A stretch of 64,000 nt of DNA, from positions 34,027,771 to 34,091,770 of the forward strand of contig NW_027467782.1 in assembly GCF_004210375.1 (NCBI RefSeq), written 5' to 3'. This document shows, in pieces, positions 24,240-37,709 of the stretch (its first letter is position 1; each line of letters begins with the position of its first letter). Both the position numbers and the translations under genes were made by a program. The stretch comes from Tachypleus tridentatus (Eukaryota; Arthropoda; Merostomata; Xiphosura; Limulidae). The notes below the pieces were generated by a model. The model was given only the letters and a program-made list of their open reading frames with translations, ran no database searches and was not told the DNA's origin.

Positions 24240-24630
24240 TTACCAAAACACTCATCAACCTGTGCAAAAATTATTTAGCTAAGAAAGAAGCTGCATCATT
24301 CAAATGATGCAATGGCCTCTAGAGCCCCTGATCTCAATCCAACTATGCAGAGCTGGGATTTTATAGATCCAAAATAAGATAAATCAAAAGTTACATTTAA
24401 AGAAACTTTATGGGAGTGTATTAGAGACACTTAGAACAATATCCTAAAAGAAACTTTAATTAAATATTTTACAACCATGCATGAAAGATGGGACAACTAG
24501 CACTTCCACCAAGTTTCTTTTGTACTGAATATGAAGATTAATACACTTCTGATGTTTCACGTGTGACCAACTTTCTATTGTTCTGTGAAAGTAACCTGAC
24601 ACCTAATGTTTGACTAACATTTTTTGCACA
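24240..24630 (+). mobile_element. Second copy of the Tc1-like transposon 3' remnant
   Basis: This copy closely matches 15840-16230 from TAGCTAAGAAAGAAGCTGC onward and shares the end ACTTCTGATGTTTCACGTGT and TTTTTGCACAGTACTG. The coding remnant keeps MQWPLE before frameshifts. It lacks the ~111-bp array found in front of the other copy, so that amplification belongs to one insertion only. Confidence 0.87.
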
Positions 24631-25394
24631 GTACTGTATAGCTGGTAATATAATGCTTGTATCAGTGCAGGTTTAGAATACAAGTTGTGTATCTTGTGGT
24701 CAGTGCTCTTACTTTCTTCAATTTCATGCTATTTCAGCAGCTATACAACTGCTTCAATAAATAAGGACAAGTACAAATAACTGATAAAATTAAAACTAGG
24801 TATAGCTCATTTGATATATAAAACACAATATTATGACCAATGATAATATCAAATTAATTTGTCTTATTTTCTTTCACATTTTAATGGCTAATTTAATCAT
24901 GTGTGAAAACTGTATGAGAAAATGAGAAAATGATTATGTCATAAATGGAACAATGCAGACAAAATAAAACTTTAACAAAAAACATCTCTCTAATGGATAC
25001 ATTTACATGATTTAAGACACAGGGAAAAAAGAAAACCAGATGTGACAAAACTATTAAAATCATTTCACAATTATATTTCAAAAATTCATAATCTAAAATA
25101 GTACACAAATACTACAGCCGGCAAGAGTAATCGAAGCTTCAGTATATGGATCTTTTCCGAATATTCGAATGCAATAATATTCGAAAATTCGCCTGATTAA
25201 TATTAATAAATATTAACTTACCATTGTAGAAAAATGAAGTCAAATCTGAATAAATAACACTTTATTTAACTTTTTTTTTTGGTAGTTGTCTGCTAAAGAG
25301 GAAAGGAAATCAACTTTTGTGAACATTGCATTGTGGGTACAAGATTACAGTAAACCTTCTTAAAGTTGCTACTTTGGCGCCAAAAGACTTTAAA

Positions 25395-25567
25395 TATGGA
25401 GGATCAAGGCAGAGAAAGTCTGCTGTTTGGAGTATTTTAAACTAGATGGAAAGAAGGCAGAGTGTCAGCTCTGCAAAGCAAACCTGTCATTTTGTGGGGT
25501 ACAACAAACCTAAGAAATCATATGAGTTACAGGCATAGTGGAATTTCCCTAACTTCCAACAAACAGG
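25395..25567 (+). pseudogene. BED-type zinc finger of the hAT transposase, frameshifted
   Basis: Reading across two frame changes gives the BED pattern: a Trp and Phe near FKLDGKKAECQLCKANLSF, then TNLRNHMSYRH. That is C-x2-C followed by H-x4-H, used for DNA binding. A stop sits within FK-LDG and a shift follows the second Cys region, so no intact N-terminus remains. A GT (GTGAGC) follows GNNKQ-like sequence and may mark an ancestral intron. Confidence 0.7.
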
Positions 25568-25797
25568 TGAGCAGTGAGCACATGGCTGTTTGACATTTCT
25601 GAACCTGCAGGAATATTCTGTGTTTAAAATTATATTATCCCATTTTTTTTAAATATATGTTTTATATTTATTTTATGTATAGCTAGCAAATATATAATTA
25701 ATTATTCACCTGCATTTGCAGGACTCTCTAAAATGTTACTGCTGCACCTACACTGAGACAAACAACACTCCTGCAGCTGAATCCCTGTGCTACCAAA

Positions 25798-26450
25798 ATG
25801 AATGTACACAGCACTGAGAGAATAAACAGGAGCCTGACTCTTATGTGTGCTGTAGATCTTAGACCACTCAGTTTTGTTGAGGGTGTGGGATTTAGATATT
25901 TTGCAAACCAGTTAAACCCATCATACAAAGTTCCTTGTAGAAATACTGTTGGTAACTACCTTACAAAAACTGTACAATGATGCCAAGACAGAGATGATTG
26001 GAGAACTGAGAGACCAGCATGTTTCACTGACCACTGATTTGTGGACTAGTAATGCAATGCAAGGTTACATTACTATCACAGAACAACACATTGACTTGCA
26101 ATGGAAAATGCACTCAAATGTTCTGGGCACCAGACTCTTTTCTGATAGACACACAGGTCAAAATATTGCTTCTGAAATTCACAATCTGTGTTCTGAATTT
26201 CTAAACACCAACAATATTGTCCACTTAACTACTGATAATGCTGCAAATATGCTTGTGGCAGCAGAAAAGTTAGGCATTTCTCACTCTGGCTGTTTTGCCC
26301 ACAGCCTTCAGTTAGCTCTGCAAGATGGGCTTAAGCTTGCACCCATTGCAAAAGCCCTTGGGGCAGGGAGAAGGTTGGTTACATTCTTCAACCATTCTGT
26401 TCTGGCCACAAGTGCCCTAAAAACAAAAGCAAGTTCAGATGGCTACTGAA
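25798..26450 (+). pseudogene. hAT transposase catalytic core, N-terminal half
   Basis: Two overlapping frames cover LMCAVDLRPLSFVEGVGFRY, then (26.0-26.45 kb) LTTDLWTSNAMQGYITIT, HLTTDNAANMLVAAEKLGI and CFAHSLQLALQDGL. DLWTS holds the first catalytic Asp and TTDNAANM the second, and both are present. CFAHSLQLA is the conserved C/H-containing hAT motif. A frame break at about 25975 separates the two parts. Confidence 0.88.
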
Positions 26451-27556
26451 GCCCAGAAGGAACAAGTAAAGAAGGGTCCCATCAATGCAAAGAACCTTAT
26501 ACAGGATTGCCCTACAAGATGGAACTCTGCGCTGGAGATGGTGCACCGACTGGTAGAGCTCAGAGTGCCCATATATGCGGTGTTGGTAGACGCTACCATT
26601 GTAAAAGTGGAGAAAGATTTTACATTGATGATGTCTTTGGGACACGATGCATACAATAATCCCAATACTTCATCCTTTTGCAGAAGCCACTGAAATTCTT
26701 GGGAAGGAAGATCTTCCCACAGGGTCCTCAATTTACCCTCTGCTGACAGATATGATGGAGGACCTTAAGACCACAGAGGAAGACAAAGCACTAGCTAAGC
26801 AGTTGAAAAAAACAATCAGTATGGGATTGGTGAAAAGATTTAAATTCTTGTCAGAAGATGGAGGAATCATTAATGAAGGTCTGAATAGTTCCCTGCTGAA
26901 AGCTTCAGCACTTGATCCTAGATATAAAGTCTAAAATTTTTGACCGAAAGTCAGAGAAAGGAACTTCATGCCAACATAGCAGAAGAAATCAGGAGATCAA
27001 GCAACACTGCAGAAGTCAAGAAGGAACCTGAGGCAGATGAGGTAACAGAACCACCTGTAAAAACCCATTATGTCAAAAGTTTTGAGTTATGTAATGGGTG
27101 ATACAGTAGACTTGACAGAAGGCAGTGATGTTTCTTCAGTTGAGGAAGAGTTGGCTGATTTTGTCAGAGAGCCTCTAAGGCCACCAAACCCTCTTCAGTG
27201 GTGGTCTGTGTACAGGTCAAGGTTTCCATCAATTGCTTCAGTTGCTAGGAAATACCTGTCTATACCTGGTACATCAGTACCAAGCTTAACGTACATTCAG
27301 CACAGCAGGTTTGACCGTCAGCAAGCTAAGGGCTTCCCTTAACCCTGAACATGTGGATCAATTGGTGTTCCTGAACAAGAACTTGAAGTCAGCAGTCAAA
27401 GCCAACATGACAGTCCCTTCTGATTTTCTCCCTGCATCTGATGCTCTCCCTGCAGTTACAGTTACCTGTACCCCTTCGAGTGCTGCCAGTACTAGCTCAC
27501 AGGTCTCTAATCCAGTTTATCCCCAACTTCCTGGGCTTCCATCCTCAAATGTGTAA
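26439..27556 (+). pseudogene. hAT transposase C-terminal half with dimerisation region
   Basis: Successive broken frames give QDCPTRWNSALEMVHRLVEL, PFAEATEILGKEDLPTGSSI, LLKASALDPRYK and finally PPNPLQWWSVYRSRFPSIAS. The last matches the hAT C-terminal dimerisation motif with its tryptophan pair. At least four frameshifts or stops interrupt it (about 26450, 26690, 26930 and 27340). This copy cannot encode an active enzyme. Confidence 0.87.
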
Positions 27557-29464
27557 GGAGGAAACACCATGAACAGGAATGTGCATACACTCAGTATTTT
27601 CAGTGAAAGTTGTTTTATGAGGTTTTTTTACAAATGTTTTATTGTTAGTGTTTAACTTTTAATATTTTCCAAGTAACAATGGACAGAGCATTAATAATTG
27701 ACCAGGATGTGGAACAGGTCTATGTGGCTGCAGCATAAACTCAGTATTTTATGTCTATTTTAACTTGTTTAGTGTTAATATTTTTTGATGTTTTTTTATG
27801 TTCATTAATAAAGTTCATGTTTATTAATAATGTTGTTTCCAGTGTGTAGAATAAAAGAAAACAAACAACAATAATTATTTTGACAAGTATTTTATTCAAC
27901 ACAGTATAGTAATATAATTACATAAATAAAATAATAATGGACAACAATTTTACAGCATCAAAATAAGAAAAAACAGGTCACAGGTGCCAGAAGTCAGCTT
28001 TTGTACAGAGGGCTCACATTGAACAGAGCAGCAACAATATGGTTTACAGTAATACATTACCCATGGTGCACTGTGACAGGAAGTTCAAGAAAAGAATGTA
28101 AACTTCAGTAAATGATGAAAAACAAGTTATTTCTACTCTTTACTGGCATAAATATTGCAATTTAAGGTAAGTTAATTATTAATTAATAATTCTAAAACGA
28201 TCTAACAAGTATATGCACGAATATTCGGATATTCACGAATTTTTCCACGAATATTGAAAGTGCCGTTCTGACATTCGTTGACCGGCCTAACAAATACTAA
28301 ACAAACTTACATAATTTTTCAAGTACAAGCATAGATGTTATCCAATTAGGTTACACATTTTAGTGGGAGGGCAACAAACAACAACAGCACAACATCAACT
28401 AGCCAGTCAAAGGGTTAAAAATAAGATCATTTTAATTCCCATCTTCAAAACGTGTGCAGGATATATTTTGCTCAAAATTAAATAAGCCACTTACATATTC
28501 TAGATATGCCAGTCAGATGCTATTAACTGAATTCAAAATTGACTCAGATCTAATATAAAATTTTCTCTCTGCATAAGGACAAAAATCTATGTTTGTCTTA
28601 TCTTACACCTCCTAGCTTGCAGGGGGCTAACCTCAACCAAACTTTGTGGGATGATAATTTGGAATAAGGGACACTTAATGAATGTTCACAATTCCTTCCC
28701 CTTCATTATTACTATTACTGAGTATTTATCATCTTTGATGTAAATTAACATTATCTACATTCACATATGGTGCCACATCCATACACACAAAAAAAAAAAC
28801 TTAAACTTTCAATAGAACAACACATACACAGTGTGTATATATCTCAGAGAGTGCACTAGCTTTATCTATGGAAGAATTCAAAGAAATAATATGGTTGCCA
28901 AAATTGCAATACTACATAAACTTGCCTGAAGCTTCTGCTCCAATAGCCAACATAATGCTGGTGTGAAATGTCCTTTCTTCAGTTATACCCATTTCCTACT
29001 TCGAACCATGATCTTTGAATTTTGACCTCCAAGCCACTTCTGTGCCCAATGGTTGTCAATTAATTAATCATATGAAACATTGTAATAGGACATTCAGAGG
29101 GGGGTGTTGAAAGTAGGTAACAGTAAGCATCTCTAATGCCACTACTTCTTCCTACAAGGTCACCCTGACCATCACACAGTGTATACCATATCTAAAGTAT
29201 ACACATATTGAGTTTTTAAAGTTTATACAAAACTTTCATTGAGGTAATAATTAATGCTGTAATAATGTGTTATATTATAAATAAATTGTGTAAAAGTTAG
29301 GATTTTTGTATTATTTATTACAGTATCCACCCACAAACTTTGTTTTAAGCTTATAAACCCAAACAAAGAACAGGTACCTCATCTTGTGTGAATGTGACAA
29401 ACTCAAAGAGGTGAATTAAGTAATTATGGATACCTTTAGTCTCATCAGTACTAATTATAGTTCC

Positions 29465-29582
29465 ACTCTGGTACAGTAATAAATCTACAGACTTACAATG
29501 CTAAAATCAGAGGTTCGATTCCCATGGGTAAACTCGACAGATAGCCCAATGTGGCTTTTTTATAAAAAAAAAACACACACAT
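29465..29582 (+). mobile_element. Second tRNA-derived SINE family
   Basis: About 115 bp have a tRNA-like head with a good B box (GGTTCGATTCCC), followed by GATAGCCCAATGTGGCTTTT, then an A-run and ACACACAC. The body differs from the main SINE family, so this is a separate family. The A-box region (TCTGGTACAGTAATAAATCT) is diverged. Confidence 0.7.
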
Positions 29583-29771
29583 ACTAATTATAAGCATGCA
29601 ACAAAGTACCTGATTACTTTCATTATTCACAGTTAAGGTTGTCACAATCTACTGGCACAGTGGTGTAGTGACTGGTCACACAATCAACAACTAATTTTTA
29701 AATATCAGTACTTAATTTCATTATAAACTTATAATTAAGTACATTAAAGCAATTTATAACTAAATACATAC

Positions 29772-29886
29772 CAATTTAAGATCAATTCCTCCTAATTCTA
29801 GTTGCTTGTATAGTATATTCCACAATTTCTCTTTACTTCCTGGTGTAAACTGAAGTAAGTCAAATACCAGTAACTCCATTACAAAC
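29772..29886 (-). CDS. Exon C of the unidentified gene
   Basis: This 115-nt exon (acceptor ATCTTTAG, donor TTG|GTATGT) takes two bases from exon B and ends in phase 0. The peptide includes FVMELLVFDLLQFTPGSKEK and LWNILYKQLELGGIDLKL. The leucine-rich amphipathic pattern suggests a HEAT/ARM-like helical repeat. This is the most strongly coding-like exon of the set. I cannot assign a family from memory. Confidence 0.68.
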
Positions 29887-32048
29887 CTAAAGATGCAAAG
29901 AAAGAATAACCACATTACAAATTATACAGTTGGACGATGCTTTTAAAATGAAACATTTCATTGTAATACCTTATCTTATTGAGTTGCTAATCACATTTTT
30001 AAGTTTTCAATATATTTCAAAATTAGTCCATACATTGAAAGCAATATATGGAGCTCTTAGACTGAAAAGCTGTTTCAATTTTTGCTTGAATCTCACAAAC
30101 ATTAGTTACTCTGTACCGAACAGTTAAGAATAAACAAAAGTTGAAATATTATAACCAGAAAAGACAAAATCACTACTATAAGATCTTACTGAAGAACATG
30201 GTCTATGTTACAATATTTAATGAAACAACTGTTTGAATTCTTACTTTTTCAAGTGAACTACAGTGATTAAGGTGTTTGTGAACCAGTATTAAGCCTTGTA
30301 ACATTTTCACAAGGTTAGATTCCATGTAAAATGCAAAACAAGGTACAAAGCAGCCTTTCTGCAATTCTGTGAATGCAAGAACATATAACGTGGCAATGAA
30401 TCGTTATTATTCGCTTTGGGTGGGGAATGCATGTGGAGTCATATCCTTTAGATGTGAAAGATGAATCATGGTTCACTCTGTACTTAAATAGCAGGCATAT
30501 AATAATTTTAAACCAGATCAAGCCATGGTTACCATGCATGAACTTATCAAGTACAACCCATCACTGAAATGCATACAACCTCTGTATATATGAGCAATGA
30601 CAGATGTACAAACACTTTCAGGAAGAGCCTAGGTCCATGGACCAACTTTGTTACCATTTTGTGGTTGCTATAGTTTTCATGCTGTTAATTCTAAATTAGT
30701 AAGTGCATGTTCACAAAATTTGTAAATATTACAATGCTATCATACGCAAAATATTAGTTTTATTTCTATTAAGTTTTAAGGTTTGTTATGCAATGTTTTA
30801 TCATGCCCTTTGTTATTTTAGCACATTGCCTATTTAATGTGCAAAGTAATTTTCATTTTAAGATAAAAAATATATTTTTATGCATCAGAAAATTTTCAAA
30901 TTTCACATGCAAAATATTTATATCATCCAAATAGTTTTATGACATTTCTTAAGAAAAATAAACTTTATATTTTATATTATTTCCTCACCAAATCTCTCTA
31001 TGGGTCAAGTCAGTTTGATGATCTCATAACCACCACATAAAATTAGGAAATAAATATAGCATAAATTATGCCTTTTTCACTCAAGAATGACTACAGATTA
31101 TAACATCACAACATAAATGTTCAGACTATATAGATTAAATCTCATTACATTATACAATTATACAGTTTTATTATTTTTACTATACTGCCTTTCAGCCATG
31201 CCAAGCTAACACAAATTACAATGATGTGGTGCACATGCACTCATGTTTCCCAAACCAATAATATAAAACTGATTTTAAATCTTTACAAAGTGACCTATTT
31301 TTGTGTGTTTTAGCGGCCTAATATTTTGTAAAATACAGCCACATTGCAATTATTGTACATTATATATCTACATAGTTTATTAACATTTTCAAACATGTTC
31401 TTAAACTTATTTTTCTTAAAACATAAAACAGGAAGTAAAGAAAGCAATTGTCTTTTCCAGCTACAACCTTTGCACCTGGATGATGCTTGTTATAGCTTAC
31501 TAATCTTTAGGATATTTCAAACATAGAGGACATGAAACAAAATTTTTGTAAAGGTTTTAAATATATATTGGAATAACCAAAAGATTCAAAACTACAATAC
31601 TGATAACCACAGAATTCCACTATAATTCATTAAGCTTAGTAACTGAGCTGTATTTGCACCTAAAAATTATGAAATTTAAACAGACTAAAAACTCAACTTT
31701 CCAGCACAAAAGAGATTGGAAGGCTTACTCTAGCAGTTAAAATTTAGAAGTAAAACATATCATATACAAGAAAAACAATAAATAGTCCCACTCCAGTAAC
31801 TCAAATTTAGTGGTGACGTGCCATCTACATGTGCATAAAGTGATTAAAATAAACTATGTATGATTTTAGAAGTGGATATATCTTATTATAGTTAAAATAT
31901 TACAATTTCTAACTATCCTTTTGCTTTTTGTGTAATATGTCTTATTCAAACATTTCAACAAAAATCAAGAACATAGAGAAGGTATTGTGTACATTTTACA
32001 GTTATAATAAATTTTTGTATCAGTTCTAAACTTTCATACTTACATTAC

Positions 32049-32125
32049 TTGAACTTATAACTTTCACATCCTTCAACACTTTTCAAAACAATTGGAATCA
32101 CAGAGAAGTCTAGCTTTTCTTCTGC
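32049..32125 (-). CDS. Exon B of the unidentified gene
   Basis: This 77-nt exon starts in phase 0 (matching exon A) and leaves two bases for exon C if the donor GTAATG is used. The peptide is AEEKLDFSVIPIVLKSVEGC then ESYKF. If splicing instead used the GTAAGT four bases on, a TAA stop would be included, so the weaker donor is needed for an open gene. The acceptor has a poor pyrimidine tract. Confidence 0.5.
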
Positions 32126-32339
32126 CTTTATAACATTAAATGTAGTAAAATATCAGAATTATATACATTTCTTAAAATTAAATATACTTACATACAAACT
32201 ATATACATAACATTATGTGCAGGCAAATATCAGAATTTGTTATTTTCCTGCACAAAGAATATATTTTTACAACAAGCATGCACTCTTAACTAACAGATCT
32301 AAGCATTGAATGCTGCTTTTTATATGAAAAACTTTTCAT

Positions 32340-33110
32340 TCACCACCAGACAACACCTGCCTGGTCATCTTCATTCCAAAGCCAAGCAGCATCTGGTATG
32401 TATCATCCAACCAATGGCAGAGAGAGTCCACACCATCTAAACCTCAACTTCAGAAGAAAGAAAAAGAAATTTCATGCCATCAGTCAAAATGTTGTGCATG
32501 TGCAAATCCAGAACCAACACCAGCCACTCAGGAACCTAACACCTGAATAACAGTAGGAAGAGATGCGTCAGTGTGGAGGTTCACTCAAATACCAATCAGA
32601 TAGGTTCCACTCTGCACACCATCCTCCTCCAAGTTTGAATTTATCAGAAGTGGAGCACTGGAGAGACTACATCTACCCCATACAAGACTCAATTACACAG
32701 AGTTGGAGCACTTGACAATTGTAGAACAATGAATCCTTACCAACAAATGTATATAAACTTATGTTAGTTGGTCCATCTCTAATCCAAAATCAGTCTCTAT
32801 GAATTGGCATCCAGTTGATGGTAAAATGAGAGATCTCAACCAGGGAGGTGAGCAGCATTGCAATGGATTTACTCATGATATAGTGTATGACTGGTGAAGA
32901 ACATATGCCCTATACACCTTCAGGAAACCACTGCCCTACACTCAACAGAATGGAATTGAGCACATTCAGGAGGCAGCCTCCATGGTCCACTACCCCAGCA
33001 ACTACGAACTGGCAAGTGGTAAAAGACTCCCTTTTCCCACAAAACGAGGGTGGGGATGGATTAGGAAATCAGGAGGAATGCGAATACTGGAGACAGTACA
33101 CTGAGTAACC
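32340..33110. repeat. Unclassified dispersed repeat
   Basis: Parts of this stretch, for example the words around TATACACCTTCAGGAAACCA and CAACAGAATGG, recur in diverged form at about 40900-41030. No transposon protein is recognisable. The minus-strand gene has an intron here. Confidence 0.35.
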
Positions 33111-33869
33111 ACAAAGTCCCTATTTTGATATGAAGACTGGGCCCAATTTATTAAATCAAAGGGACAGCAGAAAAAAAGCAGGTATCTCTTTCTGTTTTAC
33201 TCATGGGTCCATAAGTCAATAAGGGTTGTAGCTATAGTGGGAAAAGATGCCCAGGAATTACTATTTTCACCTAGCACTCCAATATAATGTGACTACAGTT
33301 GCCTGGCATTAATTATCACTGAAATAAAGTTCACCATAAGCATGAAGACATTCTTTGTCAATTCTGTAGTAAACTTTACAATAAGCCTGTTAGAAATAAA
33401 TACCTTTGCACAAAAATTGTAATCATTACTGTACACATTTCTTTGTTAAAGTCATATAACCTTTGATGATTTAGAACATTTTCTTTCACAAATTTACTGT
33501 TCAACTACAGATAACTGAAGAAGGGCACTGCCCAAAGGGCTGTATCTACAATAGTATATATTAAAAATAAATATATCTGTAGTAAATGTCATGTTGTCTT
33601 TGGTGGTTTAACTGATGACATACTTCTTTTGTTCTTAAAATGTAATAATAACTAACTATACTTTCACCAATAAGAGAGCAATACATCATCCATACTTAGT
33701 AATCCATACAAACATCTGCCTCATGAGGCAAACTAAATACACCAAAAGTGAAGGAAGAATGGGAGGTGGTGTATCAATCTGAAATACATTTACAGGTAAA
33801 ATAAATGTTAACTTTAGAAATGTTACTAATCTTTTTTGCATCACTAAGAGCTAAATTCTCACCTTGAAA

Positions 33870-36800
33870 TGGTGGAAAGAAATTACAGTGATGAACTCTT
33901 TTCTGGAAACAGCACCAGGAAGGGAAAGCCCATGGGGTGTGATATCCATAAGGTGGGTAAGTTAATGGGGAGCATTTGTTGAAAGACTATGTCCATCTCA
34001 AGTTGAGAATACTCTTTGCCCAATAGAGGTAGTAGAGCAAAACATAATGCCATAGAAACCTTTTTCTTTTTTTTTTTGGATGCCAACATATCACTGAGAT
34101 GGACAGAATGGCAGACTGTTCAACTGTTCATTAACTTGCAGATGGATAGCTGGGCATGAGCATATAGTGTTATTAAAGCTATAATTCAGGCTACTCAATA
34201 CTGGATATCATACAAATGAGGTGTACAAAGAATATCATCCCACAGCTCATTGGTCTGGATCTAACAGTCAAGATTGGCTTGATTCATAATTTAATGACAT
34301 GTCTTGTACTACACAACCAGGTAACACTCTAGCTCTACTTCTGAATACAGGTGTGTGTTCACTTGGTTTTGTATTACAGCAATCACATCACTAAATGAGA
34401 AATTCTCCATATCTACTTCCTCAGCAGCTTGTAACTAATGAAGCAAAGCCACCCCTCAAAAGAAACAAAACAAGTGTACTATAAGAAATAGGGAAGAGAG
34501 AAATTTGCATGGGAGAATACTGAAGATGTGAATGGACCACTGTCATCAGACACAATCACCTGGAATTATGTCCATTACTTAGAGACAGCACAAAGGTTAC
34601 TACAACTAAAGACACCAGGTGTTTGTGTATAGACACCCCCTGACTGTCAATTTGTTTTACATTTTTGTCAATTAATGATTGGCTGGTCTTGTATAAAACT
34701 CCATATCAACAGCAGGCAATAAGCAGAGGCAGATGGCTTAACATTTTCCATGCTACCCATTGAATGCATATTTTGGGTAAGTATTTCCTGTTACACACCA
34801 ACTGCTTATTGGTACATCCCACTGTCTGGATAATATATATATATGTTGAATAAGGTAGTTATAAGACCAGAAAAAAACAAAGAAAAACAAACAAGCAGTC
34901 CAGAAGATAGAGAAACCACTGTATGGATAGGTTCCAAATCTGGGAGAGAGTTGTTCTGTGGAGTGGAAACTGACAAAAGAGGGAGACAAAAGCCAGGATA
35001 CATGAAACGTTACTGTGGTGTATGTGATGGGACACTATTGTATCACATCTTATAGTATCTGAGATTGAAAGTAAAGTGAGTGGAAAGGCAGTAATGATAG
35101 GAGGTCAAAAGTGAGAGAAAAATCCACTACAAATACCAGAAGATAGAGAAACCACTGTATGTAAAGGTACCAGATCTAGGAGAGAGTTGTTCTTCTATCA
35201 CCTAAGCTTAAGTTTTCAAGACATGATTCATAAGTAACTAAATGTGATGATCATGATCTTATATGAGAAAGACCAGAACCAAGACAAAAGAAGTTCTGAG
35301 AGTGAGTACTTCCACAATGGGGGAGGGAACAACAGATGTTTTTGAATGGATCACAATAAAAATACCAAACAGATGAGACAGAAAATGAAGGTTAGACTGT
35401 GAGGAGAGACTAGCTCAAAATATAGAACCAGAGAAACCTTGCCCTTGGCATCAGAAATGGATCAGCCATCCAGAGCTGTACCTCATTGGAACAGAAGCAG
35501 CTGAAAGGTGTTGTTACAGAACTGGTGGGTGTTAAGCACTAAGTACCACCTACAGTCACCAAAGATACAGAAACTCACATTTATATGCAGAAGGAGCACA
35601 CAGTCACTGATCTGAGATCTGAAAGGCTCCAATCATATGCAAGTCTGTATAAATGGGAAAAAAAGGGTATCCAGGGCCATGTGAGATCAACTGATACCTG
35701 CATTGACAGGTCATAAACTACTGAAGGAAATGTGTATGGGCAAATCTAAGAGGAACAAAAGATTCAAGAGAAGAGGGAATCCTCCAAAATAACTCATGCA
35801 GGAAACAAAGGAAACAAGAGTCCTGGTATCAAAAACCTCCAAGTGACAAAGACAAAAATGTAGGCTGTGCCTTCTCCACGAATGTAGTTAGAGGAGGGTT
35901 GAGATTGAAATGAGACTACTCCTGAAGGAAAAGGGAAGTCAAAACAAAGTAAGCCACACTCGGTGTGGTAAGTGGAGACCAAGTGTCTATAGATTAGTGA
36001 TATAATAGGCTTCAAGAATATGACCTCGGAGAAAAAAAGTCTGGGCCATAACCAACTTAAAAGGAACTATTGAGAATCAAATATTTGATCACTGAGGTAA
36101 ATCAAAGGAAGCAAAAATATGTAGACAAATCAAGATATGGAAGTTATCCATCATGATGAGAAAACTGACCAAAAGAAAGACCAAAATTGGGTTAAGTGGG
36201 ACAGACTAATAGCCTTCTGCCTTCATTGGAATGATAAAAAAATACAGAAGTAGAACTCTAGAATGGAGCAGAGAAATTACCTCACAGCCTATTCAATAGG
36301 AGAGGTGCAGAGTAAAAGATGGAAGGAAAAACCTCTGAGAAAGAACCTACAGAACTTCATAGGATGTAGCAAAGGGATTCACCAATGGAAAAGTTTTTAC
36401 AGGACTGAAGTCAACAAGTAGCTCCAGGAATGAATTGCCTCCATGGCTTAAGGGAGATAGTTAATAGTAAGAAGAGGACAAGAGAAAGAGGAGGATCACT
36501 CAAAAAAAAAACAATAAATACAGACACACAAAATAAAAATCTGGTGAATACAAACACTGCTGAAGAACTGCATCATCAGCTAAAGATACCAACTTAATTA
36601 AAAAAACACAAAACCCAAACACCATATCACAAGGTCCCAAGACAGAAGTCCTGGATAAGGGTTAAACAGAAAATAAAGCAACCTAACAAGGAGCAGTCCA
36701 AAAAAATATCCAACTAAATGGAACAAATGGAAGAAAACCCAGAGCAAAGTGGAAAACAAATATGTGCAAGCTGCCTCACAAAAGCTGGAAGGGTCATGAT

Positions 36801-37690
36801 GGATAAAAGGAGCAGAAGAACAAAAAAGAAATTGAAATACGGTGAAAAGGGTAGATTGAAAGAAAAATGTAAGAAAAATATATCTCTAGACTCAAAGTAT
36901 CAGGTGAAAGAGGACCATGCAGGTGTTCAAGATTTAGCAGAAATTAACTGCAGAAAGAGAAAACAAAAGACACATAACTGTAAATCCCAAGCATAGAAAG
37001 ACAAAAGTAGAACTTCAATGAGAAGTTAAAGCAAGTGTAGTTAGTATCCTACATCAGAGATAAGAATCAAACCAGCCAAATTGTGCACAATGGCAGTAAT
37101 ATCACTGATCATTGTCTGCAGTTGTCATTACAGTATAGTATGACTTCTGTAAAGAGTTTTAAAACCTTGAAGGATATCATTAATGTGAGAACATTCAGTT
37201 GAAAACATGAAGCTCATATTATGATAGTCCTTTTCTTAAATCATAAAGAAAGAAAATAACGGCAATAATTAGAAATACACTAAAACAAGTATGGCAATAG
37301 CCATAGATCTAATAATGACCTTGAAGATTACTGGATGAAACTTGTACATTGGATTAAATAACAGTAACAGGTAGTAAGACATGTTTCCCCTAACAATAAA
37401 GGTGAATTAAAGAAAATCAAAATCAACATAATTCAAATGAAAGTTCTAACTGTTAAGTTTAAACTTAGTATTATTCTACTTGATAATGAAGAAAGGAAAG
37501 ACTACACTTGTGTTTGTGGTGACTACTACACATAAAAGATGTGTCACCCTCCTACTGCTGGGGGCTATGGTATAATAATGATGAAACAACAGACTGGTAC
37601 AATGCACATTAATAGATGTAGGAATGAGAGCTTTGTTAGAGGCCTGCAGCATGCTCAGGAACTTACACTGAAGTGCACACTCAGGTAATA
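33870..37690. other. Intronic stretch with no recognised gene
   Basis: This is A-rich sequence between exons A and B. The only structure noted is a diverged direct repeat near 34907 and 35138 (AGAAGATAGAGAAACCACTG, then GGAGAGAGTTGTTCT). The longest frame (36718-36996) is lysine-rich and looks like a chance reading of A-rich DNA. Confidence 0.4.
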
Positions 37691-37709
37691 ACTCTTTCTG
37701 GTGAAAAGA

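Larger units (their letters stand above)
25113..28289 (+). mobile_element. Complete hAT DNA transposon, coding region decayed
   Basis: The 3177-bp element is bounded by exact 8-bp target duplications ACAAATAC (25105-25112 and 28290-28297), the hAT hallmark. The ends are imperfect inverted repeats: TACAGCCGGCAAGAGTAA on the left, and TAGGCCGGTCAACGAATG read inward on the right. Subterminal regions carry several GAATATTCG-type palindromic words, likely transposase-binding sites. Coding remnants run in the right order: BED finger, RNase-H-like catalytic core, C-terminal dimerisation region. It sits in an intron of the minus-strand unidentified gene. Confidence 0.93.

Noticed and set aside
36718-36996. 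92-residue Lys-rich ORF
   Set aside because: Composition follows the local A-rich sequence, there is no domain, and it lies in an intron of the minus-strand gene.
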